64,000 nucleotides of DNA from CBDCRK01 sp965220955 (lineage in GTDB: Bacteria > Desulfobacterota > Binatia > Bin18 > CBDCRK01), in NCBI GenBank assembly GCA_965220955.1, contig CBDCRK010000002.1, positions 66,494-130,493 of the forward strand, in the 5' to 3' direction. A model generated the notes under the pieces. It searched no databases. It was given only the letters and a program-made list of their open reading frames with translations, and had not been told where the DNA came from. Below are positions 49,887 through 59,172 of this stretch, piece after piece. The number at the start of each line of letters is the position of its first letter. Within the stretch, counting starts at the first letter, position 1. Made by a program: the position numbers and the translations under genes.

Positions 49887-52800
49887 CTATTCAGCAAGCC
49901 CTCCGCCGAGCCCTTCGCCGAGCTGTTTCTCAAACGCGGTGAGGTCCTCTTCTACAATGCTAAAGTAGCGGGCTTGAGGATGGTGGAAAACAAGGGCTGA
50001 GACCGAGGCCTCAGGCTCCATCATATAGTTTTCGGTAAGACACACACCAATAGTGTCCTCGACCTTGAGAAGCTGAAAGAGCTGGGTCTGATCCTCAAGA
50101 CGTGGACAGGCCGGATAACCAAAGCTGACTCGCACTCCTCGATACCGGGCCTTGAAGCGCTCGCGCATAGCCATTCCCTGAGGATCGGGAAAACCCCACA
50201 TCTCGCGCAGCTTTTGGTGGAGCAGCTCAGCGAACCCCTCCGAGCCCTCAATAGCAAGAGCCTGGATAATATGAGAGCGCAGATAGTGTCCTTCCTGCTT
50301 AAGGCGTTCGGCCAACTCACGCACCCTATGCCCGCAGGTGACAGCAAAAAAAGCCACATAGTCCATCTTCCCCGAACTCCGCGGAGCCACAAAGTCACTC
50401 AGACAAAGCCCCTCACCATTCATAGCCTGACGGGGAAAGTGGAAGGTCTCAATCACATTAGCACCCGCAGAATCGTAAATCAGAATAATGTCCCCTTCAG
50501 CTTGGACAGGGCAGAATTTGTATACCCCTTTTGCCTGCATGAGCTTTTTAGAGATGACCTCCTCCTCAACTTCCCGTACCTGCCTATAGAGAATTGTCGC
50601 TTTTTCATCGCCCTGCTCCAGAAGCGTTTCCAGGTTCCCCTTAAGTCCCAGGTGTTTACCATAAAGCATGGTGGGATTAACGTAGGAAAAAATCTCCTCC
50701 AAGTCATAATCGTCGAGGGTATGGAGCTTTAAGTCGGGAGGAAGGGGAATGGGGTGGTCGTGCATTCTCCCATGGTTTGGCCCCGGCGCAATGGGGGTTA
50801 CAGCCGTTGCTGCTATCTTTTTCTTACTAGCCTCTTTATAGCGGGCGTGGTCCTCGGCAACACGCAGTTCCAGTTCTTTACGCTTACTTTCATCAATAAG
50901 CTGATTGGCCAGATCAAGCCCACGCATAGCATCATTAGCATACAACACCAGGCCGTCGTACTCAGGAGCAATCTTGGTAGCCGTGAACCTAGCGGTAAGC
51001 GCTGCTCCACCTACAAGAATGGGGCAATTCATCCCCGCATTCTTGAGGTCCTGTGCAGTCACAACCATCTGTTGGGCAGATTTCACCAGAAGCCCAGAAA
51101 GACCAATAGCATCTGGCTGGTGTTTACTGTACGCTTTAATGAGATCTTCTGGTGGCACCTTGATGCCAAGGTTGATCACCTGATAGCCGTTGTTTGCCAG
51201 AATGATCTCCACAAGATTTTTGCCAATATCGTGTACGTCTCCCTTGACCGTAGCCAGAAGAATTCTGCCCTTAAGGCTAGCCTCCGCCTTCTCCATAAAA
51301 GGCTCAAGGTGGGTAACCGCAGCCTTCATTGCCTCAGCACTCTGCAGCACCTCGGCCACAATCATTTCATTGTTGTTGAACAACCGTCCTACCTCGTCCA
51401 TACCTGCCATAAGCGGACCGTTGATGATTTCCAGGGGCTTTTGTGCGGTTAAGGCCTCGTTGAGATCATCAATGAGGCCGTCTTTGGAGCCCTCGATAAT
51501 ATAGCGAGCAAGCCGTTTATCGAGGGGCAAGTCTGCCCGGTCATCCACTTTCTTCTCGACCTTCTTCTTGCGGAAATGGGCGGCAAAAGCAGCCACCGGG
51601 TCCTCGCCCCGCCAGAAGATGAGATCTTCAGAAAGCCTGCGTTCCTCTTCAGGAATGGAGGCGTAACGCCCTAGCTTTTCCGCATTGACAATAGCCATGT
51701 CCAGGCCAGCCTTGACGCAGTGATAAAGAAAGACCGCGTTCAATACCTCGCGACCAGCCGGTGGAAGACCAAAGGAAACATTGCTAATACCAAGAATGGT
51801 CCTGCACTCGGGCAAAGCCTCTTTAATCAGTCGCACCCCGGCAATGGTTTCTTCGCCGGCACCAATATAGTTCTGATCGCCAGTGCCAACGGGAAAGACA
51901 AGGGGATCGAAAATAATATTCTCAGGGGGGAGGGCATACTTCTTGGTAAGCAGATCGTGGCTCCGCCTGGCAATGGCCAGTTTACGTTCCCTGGTCACTG
52001 CCATGCCCTGTGCTTTATCTTCGTCGATGCAGCCAACAACGACCGCTGCGCCGTAGCGTGCGACCAGCGGTAGAACCTGCTCGAAACGTTCCTCACCGTC
52101 CTCAAGATTAATCGAATTGATAATGGCCTTGCCCTGGCAACCCTCCAGCGCAGCCCCAATAACCCTGGCATCGGTGGAGTCAATCATGAGCGGAACTTTT
52201 ACCTTCTTAACCAGGAGTTCAAGAAAGGCCTCCATGTCTGCCAGTTCATCCCGGTCCGGATCAGCCAGGCATACATCTATGACCTGAGCCCCACCTCGTA
52301 CCTGACGCCTGCCAATTTCTGCCGCCTCCTCAACTGCTCCGGCAATAATCAACTCTTTAAACTTGCGGCTACCGATCACGTTGGTCCGTTCCCCCACAAT
52401 GATCGGTCGCTTGTCCTCGTCGATCACCAGCGCTTCCAGACCGGAGACCGCCGTACGCCGAGGAGCCTGAATGACACGAGGTCTCTTTCCCGCTAGCATC
52501 TGGTCAATAAGGCAGATGTGTGCTGGCGTAGTCCCACAACAGCCACCAACAAGATTGACCCATCCCTCGTTGACAAACCGCTCAAGCTTGGCCGCAATCA
52601 TCTCCGGGGTTTCGTTGTAATTACCCTCCTCGTCCGGCAGCCCAGCGTTAGGTATACATAGGACAGGGAAATGGGAGAGAGCAGCAAGCGTGCGCAGATG
52701 GTCCGTCATAAAATCTGGGCCGGTAGCGCAGTTCAGCCCCACAGCCAAGAGGTCAAAGTGAGCCAGGGCTGTGTACAAGGCTTCGACCCCCTGACCGGCA

Positions 52801-53438
52801 AGCATGGTGCCCATGGTCTCAATTGTTACCGAGGCAATAACCGGCACGCTGACGCCAAGTCTATCAAAGGTCTCTTGAATGCCAATTAGGCCAGCCTTAA
52901 GGTTGAGTGTGTCCTGGGTCGTTTCCATGACCAGGAGATCCGCCCCGCCTTGCAAAAGCCCTTGGGCCTGTTCGCTGTAGGCTAGACGCATTTCATTAAA
53001 GGTCACCCCACCGGTTACGGAAATATTCCGGGTCGTAGGACCCATAGAACCGGCAACAAAACGGGGCTTCTCCGATGTGCTGTAGGGCCTGATTGCCGCT
53101 TTGGCCAGACGGGCAGCCTCCTGGTTGATCTCTATGGCCTTATCTGTCAGGTCATACTCTGCCAGCACAACCCGAGTAGCACCAAAAGTGTTAGTCTCGA
53201 TTATGTCAGCCCCTGCTTGAAGAAACCCTTCATGAATGTCGGTAATAACATCAGGACGGGTAAAGACTAGATGTTCATTACACCCTTCGTACTGAGCACC
53301 GCCAAAGTCTTGAGCAGTGAGATAGCGTGCCTGGACAGAGGTCCCCATGGCACCGTCAAAAAGCAGAATGCGCTCACGCAGCAAGGACGCAAGGGTCGCA
53401 GCTGCCCCTGAAAATGGGGGAAGAGAATTAGTTTTCAT
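49887..53438 (-). CDS. metH: Cobalamin-dependent methionine synthase
   Basis: Transfers the methyl group of methyl-tetrahydrofolate to homocysteine through methylcobalamin. Four modules are present: the homocysteine-binding barrel (about 1-330, zinc ligands in GLNCATG and NLVGGCCGTTP), the pterin-binding barrel (about 345-605, VVGCIDEDKAQGMAVTRERK), the cobalamin modules (GPLMAGMDEVGRLF cap; GDVHDIGKNLV with the lower-ligand His near residue 740), and the reactivation domain to the end (TMLYGKHLGLKG, VSFGYPACP). The 1183-residue length is normal. It follows the alcohol dehydrogenase by 43 bases with no room for a riboswitch directly upstream. Confidence 0.97.
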   Translation of the reverse strand: MKTNSLPPFSGAAATLASLLRERILLFDGAMGTSVQARYLTAQDFGGAQYEGCNEHLVFTRPDVITDIHEGFLQAGADIIETNTFGATRVVLAEYDLTDKAIEINQEAARLAKAAIRPYSTSEKPRFVAGSMGPTTRNISVTGGVTFNEMRLAYSEQAQGLLQGGADLLVMETTQDTLNLKAGLIGIQETFDRLGVSVPVIASVTIETMGTMLAGQGVEALYTALAHFDLLAVGLNCATGPDFMTDHLRTLAALSHFPVLCIPNAGLPDEEGNYNETPEMIAAKLERFVNEGWVNLVGGCCGTTPAHICLIDQMLAGKRPRVIQAPRRTAVSGLEALVIDEDKRPIIVGERTNVIGSRKFKELIIAGAVEEAAEIGRRQVRGGAQVIDVCLADPDRDELADMEAFLELLVKKVKVPLMIDSTDARVIGAALEGCQGKAIINSINLEDGEERFEQVLPLVARYGAAVVVGCIDEDKAQGMAVTRERKLAIARRSHDLLTKKYALPPENIIFDPLVFPVGTGDQNYIGAGEETIAGVRLIKEALPECRTILGISNVSFGLPPAGREVLNAVFLYHCVKAGLDMAIVNAEKLGRYASIPEEERRLSEDLIFWRGEDPVAAFAAHFRKKKVEKKVDDRADLPLDKRLARYIIEGSKDGLIDDLNEALTAQKPLEIINGPLMAGMDEVGRLFNNNEMIVAEVLQSAEAMKAAVTHLEPFMEKAEASLKGRILLATVKGDVHDIGKNLVEIILANNGYQVINLGIKVPPEDLIKAYSKHQPDAIGLSGLLVKSAQQMVVTAQDLKNAGMNCPILVGGAALTARFTATKIAPEYDGLVLYANDAMRGLDLANQLIDESKRKELELRVAEDHARYKEASKKKIAATAVTPIAPGPNHGRMHDHPIPLPPDLKLHTLDDYDLEEIFSYVNPTMLYGKHLGLKGNLETLLEQGDEKATILYRQVREVEEEVISKKLMQAKGVYKFCPVQAEGDIILIYDSAGANVIETFHFPRQAMNGEGLCLSDFVAPRSSGKMDYVAFFAVTCGHRVRELAERLKQEGHYLRSHIIQALAIEGSEGFAELLHQKLREMWGFPDPQGMAMRERFKARYRGVRVSFGYPACPRLEDQTQLFQLLKVEDTIGVCLTENYMMEPEASVSALVFHHPQARYFSIVEEDLTAFEKQLGEGLGGGLAE

Positions 53439-53481
53439 GATGGAGTAGAGAGAAGAAAGCTCCTTCTTGAATGGTCCTATC

Positions 53482-54537
53482 TTACCACTGGTTTACTACT
53501 GTTGCCCCAAGGGTGCCATACTGGCTCATGGAGGCAAGCACTTCGCCAGCCTGTTCGATCGGCACGGTACGGCTGACCAGTTTGCCTGGGGTGAGCTTTC
53601 CTGACTCTACCATACGAAGCATTACTGGGTAGCGTTGGGGCTGCATGCCGATAGTTCCGACCACGGTTAGCTCTCTGGCCACAATAATATCCACGGGGAA
53701 CGCCACTTCCCCCTTCTCTTTCTGCGTGGTTAGCCCAATCTGCAGGTGACGACCTCGAGTGCGAAGACTCATAATTGAGTTGCGACAGGTTGTGGCCTCA
53801 CCCAAGGCATCAACGGAGACATGAGCCCCGCCATTAGTAAGGTGTTGGACCGCAGCCGGTGCGTCTTCATTAGACGCGTTAACTGTGTGCGTTGCCCCCA
53901 GCTCTTTGGCCATGGCCAACTTTTTCTCATTGATGTCCACACCAATGACATTAGCGCCCAGAGTCGAGGCAATATGGATGGCTGCCAGGCCAATGCCCCC
54001 ACAGCCATGTACCGCCACCCACTCCCCAGCACGCACCTGGGCCTGATCTACTATTCCATGAAATGAGGTCATGAACCGGCATCCCAAGCTTGCACCCTCA
54101 ACAAACGGAATCGTCTCAGGAAGGGGAACCAAATTCAAGTCAGCCCGCGGAATGTGGGCAAGCCGTCCATAGCCACCGCTGTAATTAAAACCTGCGGCCT
54201 CAGCGTTGGCACAGGTGTTCTGGTGGCCGGATAGACAGTACTCGCATGAACCACAGCCAAAGTTAAACGGGCAGACCACACGGTCACCTCGGTTAAATTT
54301 CGTTACTTGCGATCCTACCTCTTCAAGCACCCCACAGAACTCATGTCCGATGACCTGAGGCAGATGCGGCTCAAGACCAATCCACCCCCAGTCTCCTACC
54401 CAGAAATGCCAATCACTGCGACAGATGCCATTGGCTTCCACCCGTACGAGCGCATCCTGAGGGCCACACTTGGGGTCTGGCCAGTCGTTATGTACTACCA
54501 AAGGCTTGCTAATCTCCTCAAGAACCGCCGCCTTCAT
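53482..54537 (-). CDS. Zinc-dependent medium-chain alcohol dehydrogenase
   Basis: MDR-superfamily alcohol dehydrogenase of 351 residues. Catalytic zinc ligands are Cys in NGICRSDWHFW (about residue 38) and the His of IGHEFCGVLEE (about 64); the structural zinc has four Cys in PFNFGCGSCEYCLSGHQNTC (about 90-110). The NAD-binding GCGGIGLAAI (about 180) and VGVDINEKKLAMAKELGA follow. A -35/-10 pair upstream (54568-54597) and GGGAGG near the ATG support expression. It is the upstream neighbour of metH on the same strand. Substrate (primary alcohol or polyol) is not determinable. Confidence 0.9.
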   Translation of the reverse strand: MKAAVLEEISKPLVVHNDWPDPKCGPQDALVRVEANGICRSDWHFWVGDWGWIGLEPHLPQVIGHEFCGVLEEVGSQVTKFNRGDRVVCPFNFGCGSCEYCLSGHQNTCANAEAAGFNYSGGYGRLAHIPRADLNLVPLPETIPFVEGASLGCRFMTSFHGIVDQAQVRAGEWVAVHGCGGIGLAAIHIASTLGANVIGVDINEKKLAMAKELGATHTVNASNEDAPAAVQHLTNGGAHVSVDALGEATTCRNSIMSLRTRGRHLQIGLTTQKEKGEVAFPVDIIVARELTVVGTIGMQPQRYPVMLRMVESGKLTPGKLVSRTVPIEQAGEVLASMSQYGTLGATVVNQW

Positions 54538-54567
54538 AGACTACCTCCCTGTACAGATCTTGCCGTT

Positions 54568-54597
54568 ACCCTACCCTGTAGATTCTCTTCCTGTCAA
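54568..54597 (-). promoter_or_regulatory. Predicted promoter of alcohol dehydrogenase/metH
   Basis: Minus strand TTGACA (54592-54597), 18-base spacer, TAGGGT (54568-54573, 3 of 6 matches). About 30 bases before the dehydrogenase ATG. Confidence 0.35.
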
Positions 54598-54713
54598 GAT
54601 ACATGGCTCTTCCAAGTAACCCCATTAGTGGCCAAATATCATTGATTTTAACCTGTGACAGGCAAAATCTAATGTTACCGGGATTTCGGATAAAGAGCTT
54701 TAAGGCACAAGGG

Positions 54714-55106
54714 TTATTTCCTCCGCGGGCGGGACTGCCATTCACGGTAGTGCTCCTCAAATTCTTCTTTCTCATAAGGGTCCAGCTGCTGGTAGCGCTC
54801 GTAGTTCTTGCGGATGCGCTGCTGCTCTTCCGGGGGAAGGCTGCGCCAGTGTTGATAGCGCTGTTCAAGGCTCCTCTGCCGTTTCGGAGAAAGCTGCTGA
54901 AATCGCTGAAAATTCTTTAGCGCTCGCTGGCGTTGACGGGGAGAAAGCTCTTCCCATCTCTGGCTCAGCACAATACCGCGGGAGGCTGCATAGGCTGGCC
55001 AGGAAGGACCTACACCGATTCGTGCCTCGGCATGACCCGGGGTGAAAAAAAACGTCCACAGCACCAAGGTAAAGAGAGCAGTTTTAACACCACAAGGCTC
55101 TGACAT
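54714..55106 (-). CDS. DUF3106 protein of the ECF sigma/anti-sigma operon
   Basis: Exported protein of 130 residues with a signal peptide (TALFTLVLWTFFFTPGHAEA) and a DUF3106 body made of repeated W/F-xx-LSP-x-QR units: RWEELSPRQRQRALKNFQRF, QLSPKRQRSLEQRYQHW, SLPPEEQQRIRKNYERY and QLDPYEKEEFEEHYREW. The function is unknown; such proteins usually travel with an ECF sigma factor and a membrane anti-sigma factor, as here (18-base gap to the anti-sigma gene). Probably a periplasmic component of the same envelope response. Confidence 0.8.
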   Translation of the reverse strand: MSEPCGVKTALFTLVLWTFFFTPGHAEARIGVGPSWPAYAASRGIVLSQRWEELSPRQRQRALKNFQRFQQLSPKRQRSLEQRYQHWRSLPPEEQQRIRKNYERYQQLDPYEKEEFEEHYREWQSRPRRK

Positions 55107-55124
55107 TGCACTACTCCTGTGGAC

Positions 55125-55787
55125 TCACCACCGGCTTGTTCCCTCCCCACCTAGATGAATGCTCCGCACCGCCTCAAAATTCTGCAGCTGCTCCATTCTG
55201 TGGAGCAGATAGTAATCAACAAAAAGTCCTGGCTCTTCGAGCAATCTCGACGGTGGCGTCTCTATGGTCAGACCTGACAGCGCTTCCTCTTCTCTCTGGG
55301 CAAGGATAGATTCGGAGTTAGTAAGTTTATCTACCTCAGTCACAAACCTATATTGTAAGAATAGATCAGGTTGTTCCACAAGCTCCCGAGGCAGGCCGAC
55401 CGCAGGGGAAGGGGTGGTGACTCGCGAGGTTTCCACTCTACTCGAGAGGACAACATAACTCACAACCACAAGCAGAACTGCAGTTGCAACCAGCGCAGGG
55501 GCTAGTCGCCAATCCTCAACAAAATCCTGCCACCAGCGGGTTAGATAGCTTCTTTCCTCGATCTGTCCTTCCTCTTCCACCCGACGCCAGAAGGTTTCAG
55601 CAAAGTCTGGTGAGGGGGTGAGACGTGTCATTTGGGAAAGCAGCTGATCAACCTGGTTTAGCAGAACTTTCTCTTGGGCACATGAAGCACACTCCTGCAC
55701 GTGCGCAGCCACCCGTACCCGTGTTCTTGGGGACAACTCTCCATCAAGGTAGGCCGCAAGGGCCTTTTTGATTGCCTGGCACCTCAT
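55125..55787 (-). CDS. Anti-sigma factor with zinc-finger N-domain and one membrane helix
   Basis: Membrane anti-sigma factor for the adjacent ECF sigma. The N-terminal ASD/ZAS domain includes CQAIKKALAAYLDGEL and the zinc motif HVQECASCAQE (about residues 29-39). A transmembrane segment lies near 95-113 (LVATAVLLVVVSYVVLSS). The C-terminal ~100 residues are periplasmic and not a known sensor family. The start overlaps the sigma stop by 4 bases (ATGA), so translation is coupled and stoichiometry balanced. The sensed signal is unknown. Confidence 0.85.
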   Translation of the reverse strand: MRCQAIKKALAAYLDGELSPRTRVRVAAHVQECASCAQEKVLLNQVDQLLSQMTRLTPSPDFAETFWRRVEEEGQIEERSYLTRWWQDFVEDWRLAPALVATAVLLVVVSYVVLSSRVETSRVTTPSPAVGLPRELVEQPDLFLQYRFVTEVDKLTNSESILAQREEEALSGLTIETPPSRLLEEPGLFVDYYLLHRMEQLQNFEAVRSIHLGGEGTSRW

Positions 55788-56392
55788 GGTTGGAGAAAAT
55801 CCCTTAAGCTCTCCTTGAGACTCTGGGTAGCTCGAAAAACCAAGCTCTTAACCGCTTGCTGCGAACAGCTCAAAGCCTCCGCCACCTCTTCGTAGGAAAA
55901 ACCCTCTATACGGCTCAAAACCAGTGCGGCTCGCTGGTTTACCGGCAGCTGGGAAAGGGTTTTTCTCATTTTATCCGCTACTTCTCTGGCTGCCAAGAGG
56001 TCCTCCCCTGTGCCAGGGTTGGTATCGGCAACCCCTCGCCCCAGTCTCTCTCCCTCCTCGTCTGGGAGGAGGTCAAATGATTCAACACTAACCCGATACT
56101 CACCTTTGCGCACCTCATTTAAGCAGTGATTGGTTGCTATTTTAAAGAGCCAGGTAGAAAACCGCGCCTTGGGCTCATACCGTTTCTGCCAGCGGTAAAC
56201 TTGCAAAAGTACATCCTGAGCGATCTCCTCGCCTCGCGCCCGTGACCCAACAAAGTGGAAGGCAAAGTTCACCAGCGAAGGACTGTATTTCTGAAACAGG
56301 CGCTGAAACGCTTGCAGGTCTCCCTCCCTGAAGCGCAACATGAACTGGACATCAGGATCTTCCCGGGGCGCAGTCCTCTCTTTCTTCTGCAT
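55784..56392 (-). CDS. ECF-type RNA polymerase sigma factor
   Basis: Extracytoplasmic-function sigma-70 factor of about 202 residues. Region 2 is at about residues 18-90 (FMLRFREGDLQAFQRLFQKYSPSLVNFAFHFVG, EEIAQDVLLQVYRWQKRY, FSTWLFKIATNHCLNEVRK). Region 4 is at about 140-200 (KTLSQLPVNQRAALVLSRIEGFSYEEVAEALSCSQQAVKSLVFRATQSLKE). The start is the ATG at 56392 behind an in-frame TTG. It leads the sigma/anti-sigma/DUF3106 operon and may control itself; no clear GGAAC-type ECF promoter was seen in the 260-base divergent region. Confidence 0.9.
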   Translation of the reverse strand: MQKKERTAPREDPDVQFMLRFREGDLQAFQRLFQKYSPSLVNFAFHFVGSRARGEEIAQDVLLQVYRWQKRYEPKARFSTWLFKIATNHCLNEVRKGEYRVSVESFDLLPDEEGERLGRGVADTNPGTGEDLLAAREVADKMRKTLSQLPVNQRAALVLSRIEGFSYEEVAEALSCSQQAVKSLVFRATQSLKESLRDFLQP

Positions 56393-56656
56393 CAAACACG
56401 CGGGAAAAGGGACAGTTGCACTCTTTCCCTACGTCTCCCTTGGCAGATAAAGCCGTGATTTCTTACCTTTGCTCCCATGTACTAGAGAATAATAAGCCTT
56501 TTTACCATATGTAGGGGAAAGAAAAAGATGAATGGCATACCTTGACCTTATCCTGAAGAAAAATCTGCCGATTATTTAGGGATCTGGGTTTCAAGGTAAG
56601 GTCTTACCCGAAAGCTCAGAGGGGAGTCAATTTGAACCCTTAGGAGAAGATCAACT

Positions 56657-57128
56657 ATGATTAGTATGATTGATACCACGGTCACAGCCGCGGAGTCCTC
56701 TTTATTGCTCTTTGAGTCCGATATTGTCCTACCTACGCCAGTTCTTTGAGCGGATAAAAACCCAACCTTCCGCTCAACCTGAAAAGCGCCTTATGCTGGC
56801 AGTCATGGAAGAGGCCCTTACCACTTTTCACAAATGCCTCATAGGGGAAACTCCTCGACAACACCGACTCCTTAAAGAGGTCGAAGAATGGTTCACCTCT
56901 GCCGATACAGTCTGGCCCTTTGCCTTTCAGAACATCTGCGCGGCCCTTGATCTTAATGCCGACTATGTTCGCCTGGGCCTGAGTAAATGGAAGGCCCAGC
57001 AGCTGGCGCAGCAACGGGCACCTACCTCGATCACCCGCTCTCCTTTCCGCCGGATCAATGGTCGACATCAACCCCTCTCCACCTGTGGACGTTCCCACTC
57101 CCAACAGCCAAGACGGAAGGTGGTTTAA
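56657..57128 (+). pseudogene. Hypothetical protein interrupted by one frameshift near its N-terminus
   Basis: TAGGAGAAG lies 10 bases before ATG 56657, and the frame reads MISMIDTTVTAAESSLLLFESDIVLPT before running to a stop. The next frame continues QFFERIKTQPSAQPEKRLMLAVMEEAL and further, with WPFAFQNICAALDLNADYVRLGLSKW. Deleting one C in ACGCCAG (about 56737) restores one protein of about 155 residues. The PEKRLMLAV..WPFxFxNICxAL pattern is a recurring uncharacterised delta-type family as I recall it. The last ~40 residues are Arg/Ser-rich. The ECF sigma gene is divergent. Confidence 0.55.
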
Positions 57129-57144
57129 GGCTTCCCCTCCCCCC

Positions 57145-57882
57145 TTAAGAAACCTCTTCACGGAATGGCGCTGTCAATTCCAATATCTGCGCGTACCGCT
57201 CTGGGTTAATACGGCCGCGCATCAGCTCGATACGCAAAAAGAGAAAATAGGTCTGAATTACGTCATGGCGGCAGTAGCGGTGAATCTCGGTCAGACGCCC
57301 TTCCTCCCACAGTCCTTGCACCATAGAGCCATCAAACTCTTTTTTGCCCGGCAGCCCAATTAGCCGAGCAAGGAAATTAAACCCGCCGCGGACACGGTAC
57401 ATGCCGTTATTGGTCAGAAACTCGTAAAGGTCATAGTGCCCCTCTTCAGAGTAGCGGTAGCGGTGGCCATACTTCTCGTTAAAATAACGCGGAGCCTGGC
57501 AACCATATCTAAGCGCTTGCAGCTCTAGCACCGGCAGATCAAAGTTGCGGCCATTAAAAGAAACCAGAGCACCATGAAACCGTTCGACCCTCTGCCAGAA
57601 GGCGCGGGCAATTTCTTCTTCACTGTAGTTCTCTTCGCCTAAGGTCTCCACTTCTGTGAGCACCCGTTCCTCGTTCACGCGCCCTACAGCAATGGAGATA
57701 GGAATATGAAAAGAGATAGGAAAGAAGTCCGTCTGGTTTTCAGCAAGACGTTGCTTCCGTACCTGTTCATAGGCTTCCTCTTCCGAGACCTCAGGACGGC
57801 CCCCCGCCTCCCGTGGGAAATAGACCCCTTTCACTAGACCCTTGTCGATCCGGGTCTCCACGTCGAAAATAGCAAACTGCAC
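57145..57882 (-). CDS. PolB-like 3'-5' exonuclease (DEDD superfamily)
   Basis: Exonuclease domain protein of 245 residues resembling the DNA-polymerase-B-like exonuclease. Exo I is AIFDVETR at residue 4 (DxE acids), Exo II is VSFNGRNFDLPVLELQALR at about 108, and Exo III is HRYCRHDVIQTYFLFLR at about 208 (HxxxD-like). It would cleave 3' ends of DNA or RNA. No polymerase or helicase is adjacent. It converges on the frameshifted hypothetical gene and is divergent from the TetR-like gene (29-base gap), so they could share a control region. Confidence 0.82.
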   Translation of the reverse strand: MQFAIFDVETRIDKGLVKGVYFPREAGGRPEVSEEEAYEQVRKQRLAENQTDFFPISFHIPISIAVGRVNEERVLTEVETLGEENYSEEEIARAFWQRVERFHGALVSFNGRNFDLPVLELQALRYGCQAPRYFNEKYGHRYRYSEEGHYDLYEFLTNNGMYRVRGGFNFLARLIGLPGKKEFDGSMVQGLWEEGRLTEIHRYCRHDVIQTYFLFLRIELMRGRINPERYAQILELTAPFREEVS

Positions 57883-57911
57883 GGTGCCTCCTTTCTCTTT
57901 ACCCGTCAGTC

Positions 57912-58442
57912 ATGGTAAACATTCACCCTATGCTAGCAAAGAAAAAGACCAAGCGAGAGCTGCGGGTAGATCACAACGAGCCCGGCTCGACTAAGGAGCG
58001 GATTCTCCGGATTGCCAAGGAATTATTTGCCCATAAGGGATTTGAGGGCGCCCGTACGCGAGACATTGCCGAGCAGGCAGGAATCAACATTTCCACCCTG
58101 CACTTCCACTGGAAATCCAAAGAGGAGCTATATGCCGCGGTTTACCAACACCTGCTCGTTCAGAGGACCCAACAAGCGGAAGAAATTTTTACTTTATTAG
58201 AGAAAACGTCTACTCCAACCGACCAGTGGGAAGAGACGGTGCAAGTTGTAGTAGACAAAATGTTTACTTTTTTTCGCCCTGCCTCTCCCCCTCCCTTAAA
58301 GCCACCTGGTCATAGCCCAGCTTTCATATCCGGCCAATCAAGGAATCAGACGTTTTCTGGACAAAGTCCACAAGCTCAGTCTCTGCCTTTGCCCGCCGAA
58401 AGGGAATCAGACGATGGACGCCTAGGTCAGCGTAGCGCTTGA
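57912..58442 (+). pseudogene. TetR/AcrR regulator with lost C-terminal domain
   Basis: The N-terminal DNA-binding domain is intact: STKERILRIAKELFAHKGFEGARTRDIAEQAGINISTLHFHWKSKEELYAAVY (about residues 26-78) with helix-turn-helix TRDIAEQAGINISTLHFHW. Coherent helices continue to about residue 122 (EETVQVVVDKMFTFF); after this the frame is Pro/Ser/Gln-rich and runs antisense into the last part of the LLM gene, so the ligand-binding helices (about 80-100 residues) are missing. A truncated protein could still bind DNA. Divergent from the exonuclease gene. Confidence 0.7.
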
Positions 58443-59172
58443 CTGTGTCCAGATCCAACCGCGCGCTCGGAGTAATACTAATCTCCAACTCTCCAAGCTC
58501 ACCCGGTCGTTCGTGTTCCTCTTGCGCTTTCTTAAGACCAGCAAGACACTTTTCTGTTGCCTCCAGGTCCAGAGCAAAGCCATACCATCCATTGCCATGA
58601 GATACAGCGCGGCCAAACGCAGGTTTGGTATGACCTCCAATAATAATGGGCGGATGGGGTTTTTGTATGGGCTGGGGTAAAGCCCGGATATCACCAAAAG
58701 AAACAAACCGGCCCTCATAGGCGGGCTTAGGCTGAGTCCAAACAGCTAGCATGGCCTGTAGGTACTCAATCGACCGCGGCCCCTTATGTTCAAAGGGAAT
58801 TCCCAGGGCATCAAACTCAGGCTTGAGATAGCCAATGCCCAGGCCAAAGAGCAAGCGTCCGCTTGAGACTACGTCAAGACTGGCCAGTTCCTTGGCCAGT
58901 ACCAGAGGGTTGCGCTGCGGCAGAATAATGATGCCCGTACCCAGCTTAATGGTTTTGGTTCGGGCCGCAACAAAGGCCAAGGCCACAGTAGGGTCAAGTA
59001 ACAGAGAGTCAGGGGGCAATGGCGAGGGTGGTACCTGGGGATCGGGCAGCACTACATGCTCACCCGTCCATACCGACTCAAAGCCCGCAGCTTCTGCGGT
59101 CTGGGCAACCTGGGCAGCAGTTTCCGGATTGCTACAGGGACCCATATTGATAGCGAAAAGTCCAAATTTCAT
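58324..59172 (-). CDS. LLM-class, probably F420-dependent, oxidoreductase (TIGR03619-like)
   Basis: Luciferase-like TIM-barrel oxidoreductase of 282 residues. The start MKFGLFAINMG and AAGFESVWTGEHVVLPD are followed by KLGTGIIILPQRNPLVLAKELASLDVVSSGRLLFGLGIGYLKPEFDALG (about 78-125), and PPIIIGGHTKPAFGRAVSHGNGWYGFAL (about 175-200) completes the cofactor-binding pattern. The cofactor could be F420 or FMN; this sub-group is usually placed with F420. It is convergent with the truncated TetR gene; the 3' ends overlap by 119 bases because of the TetR truncation. Confidence 0.88.
   Translation of the reverse strand: MKFGLFAINMGPCSNPETAAQVAQTAEAAGFESVWTGEHVVLPDPQVPPSPLPPDSLLLDPTVALAFVAARTKTIKLGTGIIILPQRNPLVLAKELASLDVVSSGRLLFGLGIGYLKPEFDALGIPFEHKGPRSIEYLQAMLAVWTQPKPAYEGRFVSFGDIRALPQPIQKPHPPIIIGGHTKPAFGRAVSHGNGWYGFALDLEATEKCLAGLKKAQEEHERPGELGELEISITPSARLDLDTVKRYADLGVHRLIPFRRAKAETELVDFVQKTSDSLIGRI

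Noticed and set aside
53439..53481. Cobalamin or SAM riboswitch before metH
   Set aside because: Only 43 bases separate metH from the upstream dehydrogenase gene and they show no conserved fold.
55143..56395. ECF-type GGAAC/GTC autoregulatory promoter before the sigma gene
   Set aside because: No convincing pair with 16-17 base spacing was found in the divergent region.
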